From: an uncultured Treponema sp.
Lineage (GTDB): Bacteria; Spirochaetota; Spirochaetia; Treponematales; Treponemataceae
Length of the DNA stretch: 52,613 bases
Direction: 5' to 3'
NCBI GenBank assembly: GCA_945877425.1
Contig: CAMCRZ010000016.1
Location: 1-52,613 of the forward strand
Below are positions 16,962 through 25,820 of the stretch, in pieces (within the stretch, counting starts at the first letter, position 1; each line of letters begins with the position of its first letter). Below the pieces are notes generated by a model. That model was not told where the DNA came from, ran no database searches, and worked only from the letters and a program-made list of their open reading frames with translations. Position numbers and translations under genes: made by a program.

Positions 16962-16990
16962 TTGAATTTGAATAAACCGTTCTTTATAAT
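16962..16990 (+). promoter_or_regulatory. Promoter of the acyl-CoA ligase gene
   Basis: TTGAAT (16962-16967) and TATAAT (16985-16990) are separated by 17 bases. The predicted start near 16997 leaves a leader of about 85 bases, which contains a small hairpin (ACAAAAA / TTTTTGT) and GAGGA before the ATG. Confidence 0.7.
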
Positions 16991-17081
16991 AACCATAATT
17001 TTACAAAAACCGCATTTTTGTCATTTTAACTTTGAAATTGTAAAAAAAAATCAAATCCACAATTTATTTGCGAGGAATTTT

Positions 17082-19010
17082 ATGAAACCAGAAGAAACTC
17101 TTCCGAAAATCCTTAGAAAATCAGCAGAAAAATGGCCTGAAATTTCCGCTCAACTTTACAGAGTAAACGACGGTTATCAGGAAATAAATTATCATGATTT
17201 TTTTCAGAGCGCATTGGATTTTGCAGGAGCACTTGCAGATTTAGGAATTAAACGTGGCGATAAAATCGGTTTGATAGCAGACAATCGTAAAGAATGGGAA
17301 CAGGCTGACATGGGAATTCTTACCCTTGGTGCAATAGATGTTCCCCGCGGCTGTGATGCTACAGAAACAGACCTTTCTTACATTTTGTCTTTTGCAGAAG
17401 TTGCATTTGTTGTAGTTGAAAATCCTGCTCAGTTAAAGAAAATCCTTAACATAAAAGATAAAGTTCCTACTATTAAATCACTTGTTTCTTTTGAAGAAAT
17501 TGACGAAGGGCTTAAGCAGCAGTGTGCAGATTCAGGAATTCAGTATTATCTCTTCGCTGACTTGCAGAAAAAAGGTCATTTGTGGCGTAAAGAACATCCT
17601 GATTTTGTGGAAAACGAACTTGAAAAGGGAAAGCAGGACGACCTTGCAACAATCATTTTTACCAGCGGTACAACTGGAACTCCAAAAGGCGTTATGCTTA
17701 CACACGGAAACATTACCTGTCAGCTTGATGAAGTTTGCGAGCGTATTTTCCTTAATCCTGGAGAAAGGGCACTTTGCGTACTTCCTGTATGGCATGCATT
17801 TCAGCGTGCAGTTGAATACGTTATTCTTAGTCAGGGAGCAACTTTGTGCTATTCAAAACCAATCGGTTCAATTTTGCTTCAGGATTTGCAGAAGCTTGAC
17901 CCTTATCTTTTGCCGGCAGTTCCTCGTGTATGGGAAGCAGTTTATGACGGAATCTGGCGTAAGATGAAAAAGACTGGCGGCGTTGTTTACGGCTTGTTCC
18001 GTTTTTTTGTAAGCGTTGCAATGCTCTGGTGTTCAATTGACCGTAAACTCAGGAGAAAGAATTCACGTTTTGGAAATGACTATCTTGGATTCTGGTGGCC
18101 TGTTCTTGTTTTGCCGTGGCTTTTTATTTATCCGCTTAAAATGCTTGGAAACGTTTTGGTGTTTAAAAAGTTAAGGGCAATGGTCGGCAAGAATTTCCGT
18201 GCAGGAATTGCTGGCGGCGGTGCTTATCCTGATACAATCGACAAATTTTTCTGGGCTGTAGGAATCAAAGTTGTGGAAGGTTACGGCTTAACGGAAACAT
18301 CACCAATCATCAGTGTAAGGCCTATAGTTGATCCTATTATGAGAAACGTTGGAACTCCTTTGCGGGGCATGCAGGTTCGTGTTGTTGATGATGACGGAAT
18401 GATTCTTGGCAGATGCAAAAAGGGAAACTTGCAGGTAAAAGGCGGCTGTGTAATGCAGGGTTACTACAAGCGTCCTGATTTAACTGATAAAGTTATGACT
18501 GTTGACGGCTGGTTTGATACCGGCGATATTGCAATCCTTACTGTGAACAATGAAATTCAGCTTCGTGGACGTAAAAAAGATACAATCGTTCTGCTTGGCG
18601 GTGAAAACATTGAGCCTCTTCCTATAGAAAGCAAAATCAATACTTCAAGCTATATTTCTTCTTCAGTTGTGTTCGGTATAAATGATAAAGGCGAAGATCA
18701 GCGTTATCTTACAGCACTTATTCTTCCAAATCAGGATGAAATTCTTGATTATGCAAAGGAAAACAAAATTCAGTATTCTACTTACGAAGAACTTGCTGAA
18801 AGTGAAGTGATACATAAGCTTCTTGAGCATGAAATTTCTGAACTTATAAGTGCAAAAAATGGATTTAAAGCTTTTGAACGCATCAACAAGATTGCAACTA
18901 TAACTAAACCTTTTGAAGTAGGCATTGAATTAAGTGCAAAACAGGAAATGATGCGCTACAGAATTGCAGAGCTTTACAAGGAAAAACTTGCTGCCCTTTA
19001 CAAAGACTGA
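17082..19010 (+). CDS. Long-chain fatty acid-CoA ligase (AMP-binding)
   Basis: The enzyme activates fatty acids with ATP to acyl-adenylate and then acyl-CoA. The 642-residue protein has the AMP-binding P-loop TIIFTSGTTGTPKGVMLTHG near residues 190-209, the YGLTETSP motif, WFDTGDIA, and LRGRKKDTIVLLGGENIEP near the C-terminal subdomain. Around residues 330-365 is an unusually hydrophobic stretch (FWWPVLVLPWLFIYPL) that may anchor it to the membrane. The frame is open to 16962, but that point is the -35 element of a promoter, and GAGGA lies just before ATG 17082. It converges on the rsm22-like gene with stops two bases apart. Confidence 0.92.
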   Translation: MKPEETLPKILRKSAEKWPEISAQLYRVNDGYQEINYHDFFQSALDFAGALADLGIKRGDKIGLIADNRKEWEQADMGILTLGAIDVPRGCDATETDLSYILSFAEVAFVVVENPAQLKKILNIKDKVPTIKSLVSFEEIDEGLKQQCADSGIQYYLFADLQKKGHLWRKEHPDFVENELEKGKQDDLATIIFTSGTTGTPKGVMLTHGNITCQLDEVCERIFLNPGERALCVLPVWHAFQRAVEYVILSQGATLCYSKPIGSILLQDLQKLDPYLLPAVPRVWEAVYDGIWRKMKKTGGVVYGLFRFFVSVAMLWCSIDRKLRRKNSRFGNDYLGFWWPVLVLPWLFIYPLKMLGNVLVFKKLRAMVGKNFRAGIAGGGAYPDTIDKFFWAVGIKVVEGYGLTETSPIISVRPIVDPIMRNVGTPLRGMQVRVVDDDGMILGRCKKGNLQVKGGCVMQGYYKRPDLTDKVMTVDGWFDTGDIAILTVNNEIQLRGRKKDTIVLLGGENIEPLPIESKINTSSYISSSVVFGINDKGEDQRYLTALILPNQDEILDYAKENKIQYSTYEELAESEVIHKLLEHEISELISAKNGFKAFERINKIATITKPFEVGIELSAKQEMMRYRIAELYKEKLAALYKD

Positions 19011-19012
19011 TT

Positions 19013-20416
19013 TTAAAGCCTGATTTTTAAGGCGCCGCTTTTTCTGTCAGTTTTAAGTTCGTACTTTGGAAGCGGAATGGAAAAAGAGTCGCCTGAATAA
19101 AGACGTTCTTCACTTTCTACAAGAAGGAGACCTTTTTGAGAACAGGCGTAATATCCCGTTTTGTGTTCCGGCAGAAAAATCGGGTCGCTTGCAATGCGGA
19201 AAGTAAGTTTTTCTTCTTTACTTCGTGCATCTTCTTTAGTGGTGTTGCGCTTAAGGGCTAAAAAGGAAAGTACGGCTCTTTCTTTTGGCAGTCCGGCTTT
19301 TTCCGAAAGTTTTTTAAGTTCAGCAGGAGCGTCTTCTGTGGAAAATGCAAAGTTGCACCATTTGCCGCCTTTTTTTCCTTCCATTGGACATTCACTGCAA
19401 TGAGTGCATGGCGAACATGGGAAATATTCCTTACGCATAAGTGCTGCCCGCATAAGTGAAACGAAACGGCTTGCCTTTGGAGTTCCCGGTTCAACAATAA
19501 GGATGCGGCTGTCTTTGTTTTCAGCATTAACGTATGAAAGAAGTTTTTCAGTGTATTTTTTTGCCAGATAGTCAGGGGGAAAGTTGTAATCGTCAACTAT
19601 TTCGTTAAAGACATTTCCGCAAGTAAGAAAATCAACTTTATCTTTTATCTGAGTGCCGAATTCACCTTTTACACGGACAATTTTCCAGGCTTCACATTTT
19701 AAAGCTGCTGCTGTAGAAAGAAAAATATTTTCTCCGTAAGACAAAGCCTGCTGTGAAATGTCCATGCAGTACCAGACAAGAGGGCGGTTTCTTAGTTCAG
19801 GTCTTGCAAGAAAAAGTGCAGTTGGAATAGTTAAAGGGCCGCTTCCTGCGTCAAGACAAATTGTTTCTTTTGAATCAGTAAAATCAAAAAAATCAGAAGG
19901 TAAATTTGCAAAAAGCTTTACTAAGCGCACTAAATTCCATCTTAAAAAATAGTGAATGTAAGCTGTTAAACTTGAAGGCGTGTTCATATAACCTACGCGG
20001 CGCTCCCCTCTTTCGTCTGTAAGATGATGGCTTAAGCTGCGGATTTCTCCTGGAAGCTGGGAGCGTTGTTTTGAATTAAGCGGAATAGTTGATGCAATAA
20101 TTGAACTGAAGTTTTCCAGAATTTTTTTTGTTTCCTTAGGAATGTTCTGTGAGTTAAAGAGTGAACTTTCCGGTAAAATTTCTTTTCTTAAGTTCTGCTT
20201 TTTTTCTGCATGCTGTTTTTTTACGTGAGGCTGATTTTTTGCTACAGTTTCCTGTGCTTTATTTTTTTCAGCTTCCATTGCCTGAAGTGCTTTTCTCTTT
20301 GAATGTTTGTTTGCCTTTTTTTCAAGAGCTTTCTTTTTGGCGTAAGGCGTGATGCCCTGCTTTATTTCCCACCATTTAAGTTCGATTTTTTCGATATCAT
20401 TATTTGTTTCATTCAT
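19013..20416 (-). CDS. Rsm22/METTL17-like methyltransferase with cysteine cluster
   Basis: The 467-residue product fits the Rsm22 family, methyltransferase-fold proteins linked to small-subunit ribosome assembly in mitochondria and found in many bacteria. It has a Lys/Glu-rich N-terminus of about 80 residues, RSLSHHLTDERGERRVGYMN near 155, a SAM-site-like ICLDAGSGPLTIPTAL near 205-220, and a cysteine cluster C334, C337, C340, C343 and C354 resembling the [4Fe-4S] site of the mitochondrial proteins. ATG 20416 is chosen because AGAGGA precedes it. It overlaps the merR stop by eight bases. Substrate is not known for the bacterial family. Confidence 0.8.
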   Translation of the reverse strand: MNETNNDIEKIELKWWEIKQGITPYAKKKALEKKANKHSKRKALQAMEAEKNKAQETVAKNQPHVKKQHAEKKQNLRKEILPESSLFNSQNIPKETKKILENFSSIIASTIPLNSKQRSQLPGEIRSLSHHLTDERGERRVGYMNTPSSLTAYIHYFLRWNLVRLVKLFANLPSDFFDFTDSKETICLDAGSGPLTIPTALFLARPELRNRPLVWYCMDISQQALSYGENIFLSTAAALKCEAWKIVRVKGEFGTQIKDKVDFLTCGNVFNEIVDDYNFPPDYLAKKYTEKLLSYVNAENKDSRILIVEPGTPKASRFVSLMRAALMRKEYFPCSPCTHCSECPMEGKKGGKWCNFAFSTEDAPAELKKLSEKAGLPKERAVLSFLALKRNTTKEDARSKEEKLTFRIASDPIFLPEHKTGYYACSQKGLLLVESEERLYSGDSFSIPLPKYELKTDRKSGALKIRL

Positions 20417-20738
20417 TTGAAATCCTCTTTTGAAGTGAAAGATATAAATCTCCAAGTTCCTGTTTTAATATGGAAATTTGACGTAAAGTTTCAGAATTTT
20501 CTGCATAATACTGGCTTTCGTTTAAAATCTGGTTTCTTGCACCTTCAATTGTAAAGCCTTTTGTGTAAATGAGATATTTCATTCTTAGAATTATTTCCAG
20601 ATGGCGCTGGGTGTAAACTCTGTGGCCTGCAATATTTTTTAAAGGAGCAATGGAAGGCACAACTTCTTCCCAATAGCGCAGAACGTGAGCTTTTATTCCG
20701 GAAATTTTTTCCACCTGACCAATGGAGTATTGAGCCAT
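20409..20738 (-). CDS. MerR-family transcriptional regulator (small)
   Basis: The 109-residue protein has a MerR winged helix at about residues 4-72 (YSIGQVEKISGIKAHVLRYW, then the HRVYTQRHLEIILRMKYLI wing and helix) followed by a short coiled dimer helix. There is no effector domain and there are no metal-binding cysteines, so it belongs to the minimal MerR-like group. Its start overlaps the der stop by one base (TAATG), with AGGTG in the end of der, and its stop overlaps the rsm22-like start. The tight packing der-merR-rsm22 suggests one translated unit. Target genes cannot be seen. Confidence 0.85.
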   Translation of the reverse strand: MAQYSIGQVEKISGIKAHVLRYWEEVVPSIAPLKNIAGHRVYTQRHLEIILRMKYLIYTKGFTIEGARNQILNESQYYAENSETLRQISILKQELGDLYLSLQKRISNE

Positions 20739-22312
20739 TAGCGCACCTTTTTGTCGTCAGTTTCCATGCCTCTTTCCTGCCATTTCTGCCTTGAAGCTTT
20801 CATTTCAATTTGTACAGGAATCTGGTCAAAGCCTAAATCTTCGCGAATTCTGTTTTTTAAGTAAGCAACGTAACTTTGAGGAACATTATCAGGGCGTGTT
20901 GCAAAAATAAGGAAGTTTACAGGATTTATGCTTGTCTGGGTAATATAGCGCACCTTAAAATGAATTGACTTAGTTGCAGGCGGCGGATATTTAAAAAGCC
21001 AGTCTTTCAGGGCAATGTTAAGTGTAGCCGTATCAATTTTGCGGTTAAGCTGGCTGTAAACAGTTAAAGCCGTATTCATTAAGTTTTTAATTCCGTCAGC
21101 ATTTTTAGCACTGATTGTAACGATTGGCGCCCAGTTCATGTGACCGAACATTGTCTGAATCCAGTCTTTAGTTGCACGTATGGCTTTGTTGCTCTGATCT
21201 TCCATTAAGTCCCATTTGTTAAGGACAAAAATAACGCCTCTTCCTCTTTCAAAAGCAAGAGATGTAATTTTCTTATCTTGTTCGGCAAGACCTTCTTTTG
21301 CATCAATCATTATAAAAGCAATATCACATTCGTCTAAAGTTTTAATTGCCCTGTTTACTGAATAATATTCAACGTTTTCAGTAACTTTTGCTTTTCTGCG
21401 GATTCCGGCTGTGTCAAGAATCTGAATGTCTTTGTTGTTATAGCGGAAACTTCCTTCCACAACATCTCGTGTAGTTCCGGCATAATCACTTACAATGGAA
21501 GACTGAGTGTGGGTAAGTGCATTGCTTAAAGTTGATTTTCCTGTGTTAGGCTTTCCTAGAATTGCAATGCGTACAGGCTTTTCTTCTTCAGCACCTTCTG
21601 TTACAGCGGAAAAATCAATTCCTTTAATAAGCTTTTCTTCAAGTTCAGGTAAATTGTCGCCGTGACTTGCTGAAATAAAAATCAGGTCTTTAAAACCGAA
21701 TTTTGCGTAGTTGTATGCAAGGTTTACGTTTTTTCCGCCTTCAGTTTTATTTACTGCAGCCATCAGTTTGTTCCAGTAAGGCCTTAAGCGTGCAATAAGT
21801 TCTTCGTCTTCAGCCGTAATTTCAGTTGCATCAAGTAAAAGGAGAATTCTGTCTGCCTTTACAAGCATTTCAACTGTTTTTTCTACAACAAGATCGTCCA
21901 TTTCGCTTTCACGGGAAGTAAAGTCTCTTGTAAGCTTGTATCCGCCTGTGTCCATAAGGTGAACTGGTTTTCCTGCAATAAAGCAAGTGCCTTCAACAGG
22001 ATCTCTTGTAACGCCTGGCGTAGGGTCAGTTATGGCTCTTTTTGTGTGGGTAAGTGCGTTAAAAAGTGTAGACTTTCCTACATTCGGACGGCCTGCTATA
22101 ACTATTAACGGCAGATTGTTGTAAGTTTTATCCGGGAAGAATTTGTCTGTTTTGCTTTTACGCTGACTTTTAATGGAATCATCAGATTGTTCTGTCTGTT
22201 CCTGCTGCTGAGTCTGTGTATTTTCTTGAAAAGTTTCCTGTTCTTCTTGAATAGAAACTGATTTTACCGGTTTTGGTTTGGAAAAGTCAGGTTTTTGCTT
22301 CTTTTTTTTCAT
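20738..22312 (-). CDS. der: Ribosome assembly GTPase Der (EngA)
   Basis: Der is an essential two-GTPase protein for 50S maturation. The 524-residue product has G-domain 1 with GRPNVGKSTLFN and DTGGYKL, G-domain 2 with GKPNTGKSTLSN, DTAGIRR and NKWD, and the C-terminal KH-like domain (VRYITQTSINPVNFLIF). It carries an N-terminal extension of about 65 residues rich in Lys, Gln, Glu and Ser, which makes it longer than most Der proteins. GAGG precedes the ATG. It lies 12 bases after ptsI and overlaps merR by one base. Confidence 0.95.
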   Translation of the reverse strand: MKKKKQKPDFSKPKPVKSVSIQEEQETFQENTQTQQQEQTEQSDDSIKSQRKSKTDKFFPDKTYNNLPLIVIAGRPNVGKSTLFNALTHTKRAITDPTPGVTRDPVEGTCFIAGKPVHLMDTGGYKLTRDFTSRESEMDDLVVEKTVEMLVKADRILLLLDATEITAEDEELIARLRPYWNKLMAAVNKTEGGKNVNLAYNYAKFGFKDLIFISASHGDNLPELEEKLIKGIDFSAVTEGAEEEKPVRIAILGKPNTGKSTLSNALTHTQSSIVSDYAGTTRDVVEGSFRYNNKDIQILDTAGIRRKAKVTENVEYYSVNRAIKTLDECDIAFIMIDAKEGLAEQDKKITSLAFERGRGVIFVLNKWDLMEDQSNKAIRATKDWIQTMFGHMNWAPIVTISAKNADGIKNLMNTALTVYSQLNRKIDTATLNIALKDWLFKYPPPATKSIHFKVRYITQTSINPVNFLIFATRPDNVPQSYVAYLKNRIREDLGFDQIPVQIEMKASRQKWQERGMETDDKKVR

Positions 22313-22324
22313 ATTTACCTCAAG

Positions 22325-24028
22325 TTAAAGCAAGGAATTTGAAAGTGTTTCCAGCTCTTGTATTGAAAAGTTTGAAAGAGTTTCCTTTATAATAGGGATT
22401 TGCTTTGGCGACATACTTAAGTGACGCATTCCCATCCCTGCTAAAATAATTGCACTTTCCTTTCTTCCTGCCATTTCACCGCAAACAGAAATATCAATTC
22501 CGGCTTCCTTAGCATTTTTGATTGTAAGTTTTATCATTCTTAAAACGGCAAGATTAAATTCGTTGTAGTAAGGAGCAACACTTGGATTTTCTCTGTCAAT
22601 TCCGATTGTGTACTGAGTAAGGTCGTTGGTTCCCAGTGAAAAGAATTTGCTTTTTTCGGCAAGACAGTCTGAACATATTGCAGCAGCTGCAGTTTCAATC
22701 ATAATGCCTACAGGAACGTCAGGGTTAAATGGAATGTTGTTTTCCTTAAGGCTGATTTGAACGCCTTTTATAATGCCTAAAACTGTTTCTACCTGAGAAA
22801 CGTCTGTTATAAGCGGAAGCATTATGCGTAAATCTCCGTAAACGCTTGCCCTGTAAAGTGCCCTGAGCTGTGTTCTAAATATCTGCGGATAAAAAAGCGA
22901 AAGCCTGATTGCACGTAATCCCATAAGCGGATTTTTTTCTTTTGCATAAGTAAGCTCTTTTGATTCAACTATTTTGTCGCCGCCAGCATCCAGCGTTCTG
23001 ATTGTAACAGGTTTGCCTTCCATAGTTTCAAGTACGTATTTGTATGCCTGAAACTGTGCTTCTTCACTGGCTGAACTGCTGAAAGAAAGGCTCTTTTTTG
23101 TTGAATTCTGCATTGTGTTCATAAAAAGAAATTCTGTTCTGAAAAGTCCTATTCCGTCAGCACCTTGTTCTAAGGCAATTTTAGCTTCTTCCGGCGAACC
23201 GATGTTTGCGTAAAGCTTAAATTCAACGCCATCGCCTGTAACAGCCGGTAAGTTGCGGAATTTTTTTAAAGCTTCTATGTATCTTAGTTCAGCTGCAATT
23301 TTTGTCTTTGACTGGGCAAGAGTAGCTGCATCAGGACTTGTAATGACTTCGCCTAAATTTCCGTCTACAACAAGAAGTTCATCCTGCTTTACCTGTGAAG
23401 TAATGTCTTCCAGACCTACAACTGCTGGAATTCCGTAACTTTTTGCAAGAATGGCAACGTGACTTGAAACACCGCCTTCAGTTGTGGCAATACCGGCAAT
23501 TTTCCGCTTACTTAAAATAACTGTGTCGCTTGTACGGATGTTTTTTGCAACAATAATTGCTTTGTCAGGAATCTGTTCAATGTCAAAAGGTTTAAAATCT
23601 ATGAGAATGTCAATTACTTTGCCAAAAACATCTTCTATATCCTGAGCCCTTTCTGCAAGATAGTCGTTGCCGCTGTTTCTCAGGCGGTCAGCATATTCTT
23701 CTGTTTTAGACTGAAGCGTGTATTCAATGTTGTACAGTGATTTTTCAAAAGAATCCTTTACTTCCTGCAAAAATACCGGATCTGCAATCATAAGTTGGTA
23801 AGTTTCCAGAATAACTCTGTGCAAATCATCTTTTGGCAAGGCAGCTAAGTCTGTAGTAATGCTTTCATGAACTTTAGCACAGGCATCTTGAAATCTAGTC
23901 CAGCCTTCTTCTATTTGTTCTGGGGAAATTTTTTCTTTAGGAATGATTTTTTCCTGTTCTTCCGGAAGTACGAAAGCTTTTCCAATGCCTATTCCACTGG
24001 AAGCTGAAATGCCAAGAATTACGTTCAT
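22325..24028 (-). CDS. ptsI: PEP-protein phosphotransferase, enzyme I of the PTS
   Basis: Enzyme I takes phosphate from phosphoenolpyruvate and passes it to HPr. The 567-residue protein has the N-terminal HPr-binding helices, the active-site His190 in GGVSSHVAILAKSYGIPAVVG, shown here only to mark the site (usual motif GGxTSH), and the PEP-binding barrel with SLGTNDLTQYTIGIDREN and the Cys-containing SVCGEMAGR near the C-terminus. No HPr gene is in the window. The only permease-like PTS gene is the distant PfoR-like protein at 39.9 kb. A promoter sits directly before the ATG, and an AGGA could serve as a binding site for longer transcripts from rlmB. Confidence 0.95.
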   Translation of the reverse strand: MNVILGISASSGIGIGKAFVLPEEQEKIIPKEKISPEQIEEGWTRFQDACAKVHESITTDLAALPKDDLHRVILETYQLMIADPVFLQEVKDSFEKSLYNIEYTLQSKTEEYADRLRNSGNDYLAERAQDIEDVFGKVIDILIDFKPFDIEQIPDKAIIVAKNIRTSDTVILSKRKIAGIATTEGGVSSHVAILAKSYGIPAVVGLEDITSQVKQDELLVVDGNLGEVITSPDAATLAQSKTKIAAELRYIEALKKFRNLPAVTGDGVEFKLYANIGSPEEAKIALEQGADGIGLFRTEFLFMNTMQNSTKKSLSFSSSASEEAQFQAYKYVLETMEGKPVTIRTLDAGGDKIVESKELTYAKEKNPLMGLRAIRLSLFYPQIFRTQLRALYRASVYGDLRIMLPLITDVSQVETVLGIIKGVQISLKENNIPFNPDVPVGIMIETAAAAICSDCLAEKSKFFSLGTNDLTQYTIGIDRENPSVAPYYNEFNLAVLRMIKLTIKNAKEAGIDISVCGEMAGRKESAIILAGMGMRHLSMSPKQIPIIKETLSNFSIQELETLSNSLL

Positions 24029-24034
24029 TTTTTT

Positions 24035-24063
24035 ATCCTACAATGAATTAGTTTACAAGTCAA
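24035..24063 (-). promoter_or_regulatory. Promoter-like sequence abutting ptsI
   Basis: On the minus strand TTGACT (24063-24058) and TAGGAT (24040-24035) are 17 bases apart, with only six bases to the ATG. Used as a promoter it would make a leaderless mRNA. The AGGA inside it could instead be the ribosome binding site of a read-through transcript. Confidence 0.45.
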
Positions 24064-24117
24064 TTAAGCCCGTCAGGCTAAAACCAGGTAAAGTCAGGGT
24101 TGTATGGCTCAATTTTT

Positions 24118-24891
24118 CTATAATGATCTGCGGTAACGTTCGTAAAGAAGAACTCCTGCTGCCACCGAAACGTTCAGGCTGTCAATTTTTCCGCAAGTTG
24201 GAATGGAAACTATGGAGTCGCACTGCTGTTCCAGAAGGTGAGATATTCCGTGACCTTCGCTTCCCATAATGATGCACGTTTTTTCTGCAAAGTCTGTTTC
24301 TTTAAGTGATGTTCCACCTGCATCTGCACCGTAAATCCAGAAGCCGCTGTCTTTCAGCTGCTGAACTGTCCGCACAAGATTTGTAACTACTGCCAGAGGA
24401 ATGTATGCACTTGCTCCTGCACTTGTTCTTGCTATAATGTCGTTTTCTAAAATATTTGATGTGGAATTTCTTTCAGGTACAATAAGAAGATTTGCTCCAA
24501 ACTGATCGCATGAACGTAAAATTGCACCGATGTTGTGAGGATCTGTAACGCTGTCCAATAAAATTACAGTTGATTTTTCCGGGGCAGATTTAATCCATTT
24601 GTCAAATTCTACTGCATTCTGGGCTTTTTCTTTTTCACCTGACGCAATAAGGACTATTCCTCTGTGGTCACGGGAATTTTCGTCCAGTTTTTCAACTATT
24701 TTGTCTAAATAAGCCGGCTCTTTTTGAATACATTCAATGAGATTTTTCTTAGCTTCATCTATTATCTTTTTTATTCTTGGACCTGGTTTTGAAAAGTAAA
24801 GTCTTAAAGTTGAAGAATGAGTTTTTTCGTTGGCGTAACGGCGCACTCTTTCTTCCACTGCATGAAATCCTGTGTAAATGTTTTCAGCCAT
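24118..24891 (-). CDS. rlmB: 23S rRNA (guanosine-2'-O)-methyltransferase RlmB-like
   Basis: This is a SpoU/TrmH-family SPOUT enzyme that 2'-O-methylates RNA, probably 23S rRNA. The 257-residue protein has the small N-terminal substrate-binding domain (YTGFHAVEERVRRY start) and the knotted catalytic domain with motif 1 LDSVTDPHNIGAILRSCDQFGA, given only in part here as DPHNIGAILRS, motif 2 IMGSEGHGIS, and motif 3 IPTCGKIDSLNVSVAAGVLLYE region (SLNVSVA). GAGGA precedes the ATG. It heads the ptsI-der-merR-rsm22 strand block, preceded by its own promoter. TrmH or a related enzyme is the alternative. Confidence 0.88.
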   Translation of the reverse strand: MAENIYTGFHAVEERVRRYANEKTHSSTLRLYFSKPGPRIKKIIDEAKKNLIECIQKEPAYLDKIVEKLDENSRDHRGIVLIASGEKEKAQNAVEFDKWIKSAPEKSTVILLDSVTDPHNIGAILRSCDQFGANLLIVPERNSTSNILENDIIARTSAGASAYIPLAVVTNLVRTVQQLKDSGFWIYGADAGGTSLKETDFAEKTCIIMGSEGHGISHLLEQQCDSIVSIPTCGKIDSLNVSVAAGVLLYERYRRSL

Positions 24892-24936
24892 AATTTCCTC
24901 GTTTTAAGTTTATGCAAATCTATGCAATTTTGTACA

Positions 24937-24966
24937 CTTATACGCTTATAGAATGGAATGTTGCAA
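24937..24966 (-). promoter_or_regulatory. Probable rlmB promoter
   Basis: On the minus strand TTGCAA (24966-24961) and TATAAG (24942-24937) are 18 bases apart, giving a leader of about 40 bases that contains a tandem TTGCATA repeat with a ten-base period and the GAGGA site. Confidence 0.5.
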
Positions 24967-24992
24967 AAAAAATGGCCTGATTTCTCAAGCCA
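24965..24992 (-). terminator. Terminator after the SEC-C protein gene
   Basis: On the minus strand an eight-base stem (TGGCTTGA / TCAGGCCA, one G-T pair) closed by a GAAA loop is followed by eight T. A second hairpin, AAGAGGC / GCCTCTT at about 25007-25044, lies just before it and has a T-run for the opposite strand. Confidence 0.85.
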
Positions 24993-25046
24993 CTTTCCGT
25001 AAATTTAAGAGGCGGTCTGATTTAAGTTATTGAAACTGCCTCTTTT

Positions 25047-25550
25047 TTAGTTTTTACCGCAGCACTGCTTGTATTTTTTTCCGCTTCCACAAGGACAAGG
25101 TTCATTACGTCCGATTTTTTTGCCTTCCCTTACAACTGTTGTAGGACGGAGCATTCCTTCGCTGTAAAGCCATTCGCCGTTTACTTTACGGAACCCTGCA
25201 ATTTCGTGGTGAACGTCGCGTATTCCTTTTTGTGTATAAATTGCTTCAAATTCAACAATGCCTTCGTCGTCAGCTTCTGTTCCTTTTTCTGTTCTAAGGA
25301 TTGTAAGGCCGTGCCATGTGCTTTTGTTGCTCCAGTCTTCTGTTGCTTTACGGTCGATGTTTGCAATTTTTTCACCGGTTTCACAAGTGTTGATGATAAA
25401 GTCGATTTCGTGCTTTACGTACGCTGTATAACGGGCACGCATAAGTGCTTCTGCAGTTGAAGCTTTTGCTGTACCTTTGTGCAAAGGTTCACAACATTCT
25501 GCGTAAGTTTTTCCACTGCCACATGGGCATAATTCGTTTGTTTCGCTCAT
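25047..25550 (-). CDS. SEC-C motif protein of the YchJ family
   Basis: The 167-residue product has zinc-binding SEC-C motifs at both ends: [13 protein letters not shown] near residues 6-18 and [16 protein letters not shown] at the C-terminus. Between them is the YchJ-type (NTF2-like) domain with [25 protein letters not shown] motifs act as protein-interaction zinc knuckles, as in SecA. The role of YchJ-like proteins is not established. The frame stays open 45 codons further upstream, but ATG 25550 begins [11 protein letters not shown] as in relatives. It has only a weak purine stretch and a close promoter, so the leader would be about three bases. It is a single-gene unit ended by a hairpin. 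Confidence 0.85.
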   Translation of the reverse strand: MSETNELCPCGSGKTYAECCEPLHKGTAKASTAEALMRARYTAYVKHEIDFIINTCETGEKIANIDRKATEDWSNKSTWHGLTILRTEKGTEADDEGIVEFEAIYTQKGIRDVHHEIAGFRKVNGEWLYSEGMLRPTTVVREGKKIGRNEPCPCGSGKKYKQCCGKN

Positions 25551-25559
25551 AATGCTTCT

Positions 25560-25588
25560 ATTGTACTGATTTTTCTGTTGTAATTCAA
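25560..25588 (-). promoter_or_regulatory. Promoter of the SEC-C gene, near-leaderless
   Basis: On the minus strand TTGAAT (25588-25583) and TACAAT (25565-25560) are 17 bases apart. Nine bases separate the -10 element from the ATG, which predicts a leader of two or three bases. Confidence 0.6.
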
Positions 25589-25594
25589 TAAGTG

Positions 25595-25735
25595 GAGTTG
25601 CGGCTGCTTTACAAGAGGGGCTTACCAATAAGTGTTTGCTTTGCGAGAAGGTCGCTACAAATAAGTGCAAACTTAACTTCACCAACTCACTCTAAAAAAG
25701 AAGAGTGTACGCTTATGTGCAGCGTTTTTTTTGCA
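25595..25735. repeat. Degenerate member of the mosaic intergenic repeat family
   Basis: The segment shares short blocks with other intergenic regions: GAAGAGTGTACGCTTATGTG resembles GAAGAATGTACTCTTACGTG at about 31361, and TTTGCGAGAAGGTC resembles TTTACGAGAAGGTC near 39347. No gene is visible in it. Confidence 0.45.
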
Positions 25736-25820
25736 AAAGTGGAGAGATTTCTGAAACCTTTTGTAGAAAATTGTGTCTTATTGTGAGATAATCAAAAAGA
25801 CTTCACATTTGGAGAAAAAA

